From positions 39,816-103,815 of the forward strand of contig NZ_BOMW01000050.1 in NCBI RefSeq assembly GCF_016862395.1: a stretch of 64,000 nt of DNA, written 5' to 3'. This DNA comes from Actinoplanes siamensis. Its GTDB lineage: Bacteria > Actinomycetota > Actinomycetes > Mycobacteriales > Micromonosporaceae. Numbering within the stretch: position 1 is the first letter of the stretch; each line of letters opens with the position of its first letter. The notes under the pieces are model-generated. The model was not told the origin of the DNA. It made no database searches and saw only the letters and a list, made by a program, of their open reading frames with translations. A program made the position numbers and the translations under genes. Positions 60,028 to 64,000 of the stretch are shown in pieces.

Positions 60028-62663
60028 GACGCCGGCAACCCCTCGAGCGCGGCGGCGATCCGGACCAGGTCCGCCTCAGCGGTCGCCAGCCTGTCCTTGA
60101 TCTTCGCGACGACCTGCTCCGGCGCCTTCCCGACGAACGCCTCGTTGCCCAGCTTGCCCCGGCACTGCGCGGCCTCCTTCTCGGCGGCCGCGCGGTCCTT
60201 CTCCAGCCGGGCCCGCTCGGCGGCGACGTCGATCGCCCCGCGGGTGTCCAGGTCGACGGTGACCCCGCCGGTCACCGCCAGCGTGGCGGTCGCGGTGAAG
60301 TCCGCGGCCGGCGCGTCCAGCCGGGCCAGCGACCGGATCAGCGGCTCGTGCGTGTCGATCCCGACGTTGCCCAGGCCGGTGAGCGCGGCGGAGACCCGCT
60401 GGCTCGGCTTGAGCCCCTGGTCGGAACGGAACCGCCGGACCTCGGTGACCACCTTCCGCAGGGCGGCCAGCTCCTCCTCGGCGGCGTCGTCGACCAGTTC
60501 CTGGACCGCGACCGGCCAGGTGGCGCGCCCGACCGTCTCGCCGCCGGTGAGCGCGATCCACAGCTCCTCGGTGACGAACGGGATGACCGGGTGCAGCAGG
60601 CGCAGCAGCTGGTCCAGCACGTGTCCGAGGACCCGCCGGGTGCGCGCCGCCTCCGGGGTGTCCTGCGCCAGCACCGGCTTGCTCAGCTCGACGTACCAGT
60701 CGCAGACGTCGTCCCAGGCGAAGTGGTACAGGGTGTCGCAGACCTTGGCGTACTCGTACGCCTCGAAGTGGTCGTTGACCTCGGCGATGGTGTGCTGCAG
60801 CCGGGACAGGATCCACTTGTCGATCGCGCTGAGCTCGCCCGGCGCCGGCAGGCCGCCCGCCACGGTGGCGCCGTTCATCAGCGCGAACCGGGTGGCGTTC
60901 CACAGCTTGTTGCAGAAGTTGCGGGAGCCCTGGCACCACTCCTCGCTGATCGGCACGTCCGAGCCGGGGTTGGCGCCGCGGGCCAGCGTGAACCGGGTGG
61001 CGTCGGCGCCGTACCGCTCGATCCAGTCCAGCGGGTCGACCACGTTGCCGAACGACTTCGACATCTTCTTGCCGAACTGGTCGCGCACCATGCCATGCAG
61101 GTTGATCACGCGGAACGGCTCCTTGCCGTCCATCGCGTACAGGCCGAACATCATCATCCGGGCGACCCAGAAGAAGAGGATGTCGTAACCGGTCACCAGC
61201 ACGCTGGTCGGGTAGAACTTCTCCAGCTCGGCGGTCTGCTCCGGCCAGCCCAGCGTGGAGAACGGCCACAGGCCCGAGGAGAACCAGGTGTCCAGCACGT
61301 CCTCGTCCTGGCGCCAGCCCTCGCCGGCCGGCGGCTCCTCGTCCGGCCCGACGCAGACCACCTCGCCGGCCGGCCCGTACCACACCGGGATGCGGTGACC
61401 CCACCACAACTGGCGCGAGATGCACCAGTCGTGCATGTTGTCGACCCAGGCGAAATACCGCTTGGACAACTCGGCCGGCTCGATCCGGACCCGGCCGTCG
61501 CGGACCGCGTCCCCGGCCGCCTCGGCCAGCGGGCCGGTGTTGACGAACCACTGCAGCGACAGCCGCGGCTCGACGGTGGTCTTGCACCGCGAGCAGTGGC
61601 CGACCGAGTGCTCGTACGGCCGCTTCTCGGCCACGATCCGCCCCTGCTCGCGCAGCGCGGCGACCACCGCGGGCCGGGCCTCGTAACGGTCCAGGCCCTC
61701 GAACGGACCCGGCACGGTGATCACCGCACGCTCGTCCATCACGGTCAGGCTGGGCAGGCCGTGCCGCTGGCCGATCTCGAAGTCGTTCGGGTCGTGCGCC
61801 GGGGTCACCTTGACCGCGCCGGTGCCGAACGCCGGGTCGACGTGCTCGTCGGCGACGATCGGGATCCGCCGCCCGGTCAGCGGCAGCTCGACCTCGGTGC
61901 CGACGAGGTGCTTGTACCGCTCGTCGTCGGGGTGCACGGCCACCGCGGTGTCACCGAGCATCGTCTCGGCACGGGTGGTGGCGACGACTATCGAGTTCTC
62001 CCCCTCGCCGTAGCGGATGGAGACCAGCTCGCCCTCGTCGTTGGTGTGCTCCACCTCGATGTCGCTGAGGGCGGTGAGACAACGCGGACACCAGTTGATG
62101 ATCCGGTTCGCCCGGTAGATCAGGCCGTCGTCGTACAGCCGCTTGAAGATCGTCTGAACCGCCCGGGAGAGCCCCTCGTCCATCGTGAAACGCTCACGGG
62201 ACCAGTCGACGGAGTCACCGAGCCGGCGCATCTGCCCGAGGATCGCGCCCCCGGACTCGGCCTTCCACTCCCAGACCTTCTCCACGAACTTCTCCCGGCC
62301 CAGGTCGTGCCGGGAGAGCTGCTGCTCGGCGAGCTTGCGCTCCACCACGTTCTGCGTGGCGATGCCCGCGTGGTCCATGCCGGGCAGCCAGAGCACCTCG
62401 AAGCCCTGCATGCGCTTGAGGCGCACCAGGGTGTCCTGGATGGTGTGGTCGAGGGCGTGGCCGACGTGCAGCGAGCCGGTCACGTTGGGCGGCGGGATGA
62501 CGATCGTGAACGGCGGCTTGTCGCTCTTCGGGTCGGCGGTGAAATAGCCCTCCGATACCCACCGCTCGTACCGCGACTGCTCTACGTCGCCCGGCTGGTA
62601 CTGAGCGGAGAGGCCACCGGTGGGCCGGCTGTCGGGAGTGCGGGTATCGGTTGCATCGGTCAC
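60024..62663 (-). CDS. valS: Valyl-tRNA synthetase
   Basis: An 879-residue class Ia synthetase. HVGH at 66-69 is the HIGH motif and KMSKS lies near 534 (GKKMSKSFGN). It has the CP1 editing domain (LPLTGRRIPIVADEHVDPAFG) and a C-terminal coiled coil (VAAERARLEKDRAAAEKEAA). GTG start at 62663. I see no T-box in the 74 bases upstream. First gene of the valS-folC-DUF4233 operon, divergent from the gene at 62738. Confidence 0.97.
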   Translation of the reverse strand: MTDATDTRTPDSRPTGGLSAQYQPGDVEQSRYERWVSEGYFTADPKSDKPPFTIVIPPPNVTGSLHVGHALDHTIQDTLVRLKRMQGFEVLWLPGMDHAGIATQNVVERKLAEQQLSRHDLGREKFVEKVWEWKAESGGAILGQMRRLGDSVDWSRERFTMDEGLSRAVQTIFKRLYDDGLIYRANRIINWCPRCLTALSDIEVEHTNDEGELVSIRYGEGENSIVVATTRAETMLGDTAVAVHPDDERYKHLVGTEVELPLTGRRIPIVADEHVDPAFGTGAVKVTPAHDPNDFEIGQRHGLPSLTVMDERAVITVPGPFEGLDRYEARPAVVAALREQGRIVAEKRPYEHSVGHCSRCKTTVEPRLSLQWFVNTGPLAEAAGDAVRDGRVRIEPAELSKRYFAWVDNMHDWCISRQLWWGHRIPVWYGPAGEVVCVGPDEEPPAGEGWRQDEDVLDTWFSSGLWPFSTLGWPEQTAELEKFYPTSVLVTGYDILFFWVARMMMFGLYAMDGKEPFRVINLHGMVRDQFGKKMSKSFGNVVDPLDWIERYGADATRFTLARGANPGSDVPISEEWCQGSRNFCNKLWNATRFALMNGATVAGGLPAPGELSAIDKWILSRLQHTIAEVNDHFEAYEYAKVCDTLYHFAWDDVCDWYVELSKPVLAQDTPEAARTRRVLGHVLDQLLRLLHPVIPFVTEELWIALTGGETVGRATWPVAVQELVDDAAEEELAALRKVVTEVRRFRSDQGLKPSQRVSAALTGLGNVGIDTHEPLIRSLARLDAPAADFTATATLAVTGGVTVDLDTRGAIDVAAERARLEKDRAAAEKEAAQCRGKLGNEAFVGKAPEQVVAKIKDRLATAEADLVRIAAALEGLPAS

Positions 62664-62737
62664 CCGGCAATTCTACGGATTCGCGGGCGGGGTCCGGTAT
62701 TCGCACTGCCACCTGTGGATAACGGTAGGCTCGCCGG

Positions 62738-63622
62738 ATGTCGGACCGCGGCCAGCAGACGCCCCCTCCCGCTGCCCCCACACCCGAGCCCGCAGCCCCG
62801 GCCGGCTCACCCGGGGGTTCCCAGCCGGCCCAGGAGACCCCCTCGGCCCCTGCCGACACCACTGACTCTCCGGCCGTCCCGAGCACGGATCCCCCGGGCG
62901 GGTCATCGTCTTCGACCGCCGCCGCTCCCCCGCCGTATCAGCCCGCGGTCAGCGCGCCGGAAGTGGCCGTCGAGCCGATCGAGATCCGGGAGGCCCCGTT
63001 CACCCTCCTCACCGAGGAGACCGGCGAAGCCGGCGGGCGCCCCGACGCCGAGCGGCTGAGCCCGGCCCGCCGCCGCACCCGAACGATCCTGCTGAGCTCT
63101 CTGCTCGCGGCCGTCGTCGCCGGCGTGGCCGCCCTCGGCTGGTTCTACTGGCAGATCCACTCGCAGCGCGACGTCACCCTGAACCTGCCCGCGCAGGTGG
63201 CCGAGCTCACCCTGAGCACCAGCGACAACGCCGAGTCCGCCACGACGTACCTGCAGACCGCGCTCGCCGCCGAGGTGGACCTGGACGACACGGTCGGCGG
63301 GGCCTACGACGGCCCGGGCGACAAGGATGTCCTGATCTTCGGCGGTACCGCCCTCATCTGGAGCCCGGACAAGGACCTGAAGACGTCGTTCGACCTGTTC
63401 GCCGACGACGAGGGAGCGGTCGCCGGCCTGCACGACGTCGACGCCGGCCCGTTGGGCGGCTCGATGAAGTGCGGGACGACGAAGTCCGAAGGCCAGGACA
63501 TGCCGGTCTGCGGCTGGGCCGACCACGGAAGCCTGGCCCTGGCAATGTTCCCGGGCCGCTCCGAATCCGAAGCCGCCCCGCTGATGCGCCAATTGAGGAA
63601 AGCAATTCAAACCCGCGATTGA
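62738..63622 (+). CDS. Pro/Ala-rich single-pass membrane protein, family A copy 2
   Basis: A 294-residue protein with a disordered Pro/Ser/Thr-rich N terminus, an Arg cluster (ARRRTRTI), one transmembrane helix (about 117-137: LLAAVVAGVAALGWFYW) and an exterior domain. That domain has two cysteines and the block VCGWADHGSLALAMFPGRSESEAA, parallel to CTWADHGSMATVLL in the protein at 49174. The shared order (helix, alpha-beta region, Cys, C-x-WADHGS, Arg, C-terminal helix) marks a common family of unknown function. Divergent from valS. Confidence 0.8.
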   Translation: MSDRGQQTPPPAAPTPEPAAPAGSPGGSQPAQETPSAPADTTDSPAVPSTDPPGGSSSSTAAAPPPYQPAVSAPEVAVEPIEIREAPFTLLTEETGEAGGRPDAERLSPARRRTRTILLSSLLAAVVAGVAALGWFYWQIHSQRDVTLNLPAQVAELTLSTSDNAESATTYLQTALAAEVDLDDTVGGAYDGPGDKDVLIFGGTALIWSPDKDLKTSFDLFADDEGAVAGLHDVDAGPLGGSMKCGTTKSEGQDMPVCGWADHGSLALAMFPGRSESEAAPLMRQLRKAIQTRD

Positions 63623-63707
63623 CGTACGCCCCGAAGCCCCGGCCCCGCTGCGAGCACCCCGCACCCGCAGCCCCGCGCCCACGCCCGCCGGCACCGGCAG
63701 CTGCGAC

Positions 63708-63798
63708 CTCACACCCGCGCACACCCCGCCGCGTCCCGTCGTAGGTGTAGGCGTAGCCGGCGAGCGTGCTCACACCCGCGCACACCCCGCCGCGTCCC
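63708..63798. repeat. 30-bp direct repeats near the right edge
   Basis: A 30-bp unit (beginning CTCACACCCGCGCACACCCC) occurs at 63708-63737 and 63769-63798, a period of 61 bases, identical in both copies. The 378-bp region 63623-64000 otherwise shows C-rich, purine-poor sequence with no gene that I can support. Confidence 0.9.
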
Positions 63799-64000
63799 CT
63801 CAATCGCCGGCACACCTAGCCGAGCGTCGATCCGCGCACCCAGCCGCGCCGAGACCCGCCGCACACACGTAGCCGGGGTCGCCTGCGCACGCCCCCACCA
63901 TCGCAACGCTCCGCGCACGGTCTCCTGCCGGAGCGCCGCTCGCCGCCCGGCAGCGACCAACAGCAGGTCGTTTTTGGGCATGAAGAAAGGCCCATCCCGC

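Noticed and set aside
63708..63798. CRISPR array at the right edge
   Set aside because: Only two copies are seen, the one spacer-sized interval is not informative, and no cas gene is present.
63709..63981. Possible 90-codon minus-strand gene at the right edge (MPKNDLLLVAAG...)
   Set aside because: The N-terminal few residues look plausible, but the rest is Arg/Ala-rich and runs through the 30-bp direct repeats; no ribosome-binding site or family.

Overview
The window reads as a chromosomal core segment of a very high-GC actinomycete, most likely of the family Micromonosporaceae (Actinoplanes-like). The basis is extreme third-position GC, frequent GTG starts, many 4-base ATGA/GTGA overlaps, and actinobacterial family markers (DUF4233 beside folC, ribosome-silencing factor beside nadD, an actinobacterial RNase E/G, a two-domain TIGR03960/TIGR03936 pair, a eukaryote-like IleRS under a T-box). 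The species call is inference from gene content; no search was run. No tRNA, rRNA, CRISPR array, prophage or insertion sequence was recognised.

Layout, left to right. (1) 1-6.2 kb, minus strand: the start of era, a degenerate cytidine-deaminase-like protein, a CNNM/CBS membrane protein, ybeY and phoH, then a serine beta-lactamase-like hydrolase, a HIT protein and rsmE. (2) 6.4-10.1 kb: the heat-shock operon hrcA-dnaJ under a CIRCE operator, then hemW. (3) 10.2-19 kb: an enoyl-CoA hydratase, two envelope/sensor proteins, a GlsB-type stress protein with a possible SigB-type promoter, lepA, a MOSC protein with a low-complexity insertion, a DUF4240 protein and a kinase-like phosphotransferase whose 3' end has been tandemly duplicated. 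(4) 19-25.5 kb: rpsT, and holA-comEC-comEA on the other strand. (5) 25.5-31.6 kb: a PrmC-related methyltransferase, DegV, a lipoprotein, histidine phosphatase, rsfS, nadD, and a histidine kinase followed by the relic of a lost receiver domain. (6) 31.6-38.5 kb: aminopeptidase N, trpS behind a Trp-Trp leader peptide and attenuator, a GNAT, obg, rpmA and rplU. (7) 38.5-45.3 kb: a lipoprotein, rng, and the radical-SAM pair. (8) 45.3-51.1 kb: an energy-stress-like signalling cluster (RsbQ-like hydrolase, PAS-GAF-PP2C-ATPase phosphatase, STAS protein), a membrane protein and a PlsC acyltransferase. (9) 51.2-64 kb: ileS behind an ultrashort-Stem-I translational T-box, a PhoD phosphatase relic, ndk, a long disordered membrane protein ending in a VOC/glyoxalase domain, DUF4233-folC-valS as an overlapping operon, and a second membrane protein related to the one at 49.2 kb.

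Most of the content is ribosome biogenesis, translation and RNA metabolism (era, ybeY, rsmE, lepA, rpsT, rsfS, obg, rpmA, rplU, rng, trpS, ileS, valS) with protein quality control (dnaJ, hrcA) and cofactor synthesis (nadD, folC, hemW). The less ordinary material is regulatory or evolutionary: two amino-acid-responsive leader RNAs of different mechanism, two gene relics in intergenic gaps, an in-frame repeat at the N terminus of era, a large perfect inverted repeat upstream of obg, and a small family of Pro/Ala-rich membrane proteins with a shared C-terminal domain.
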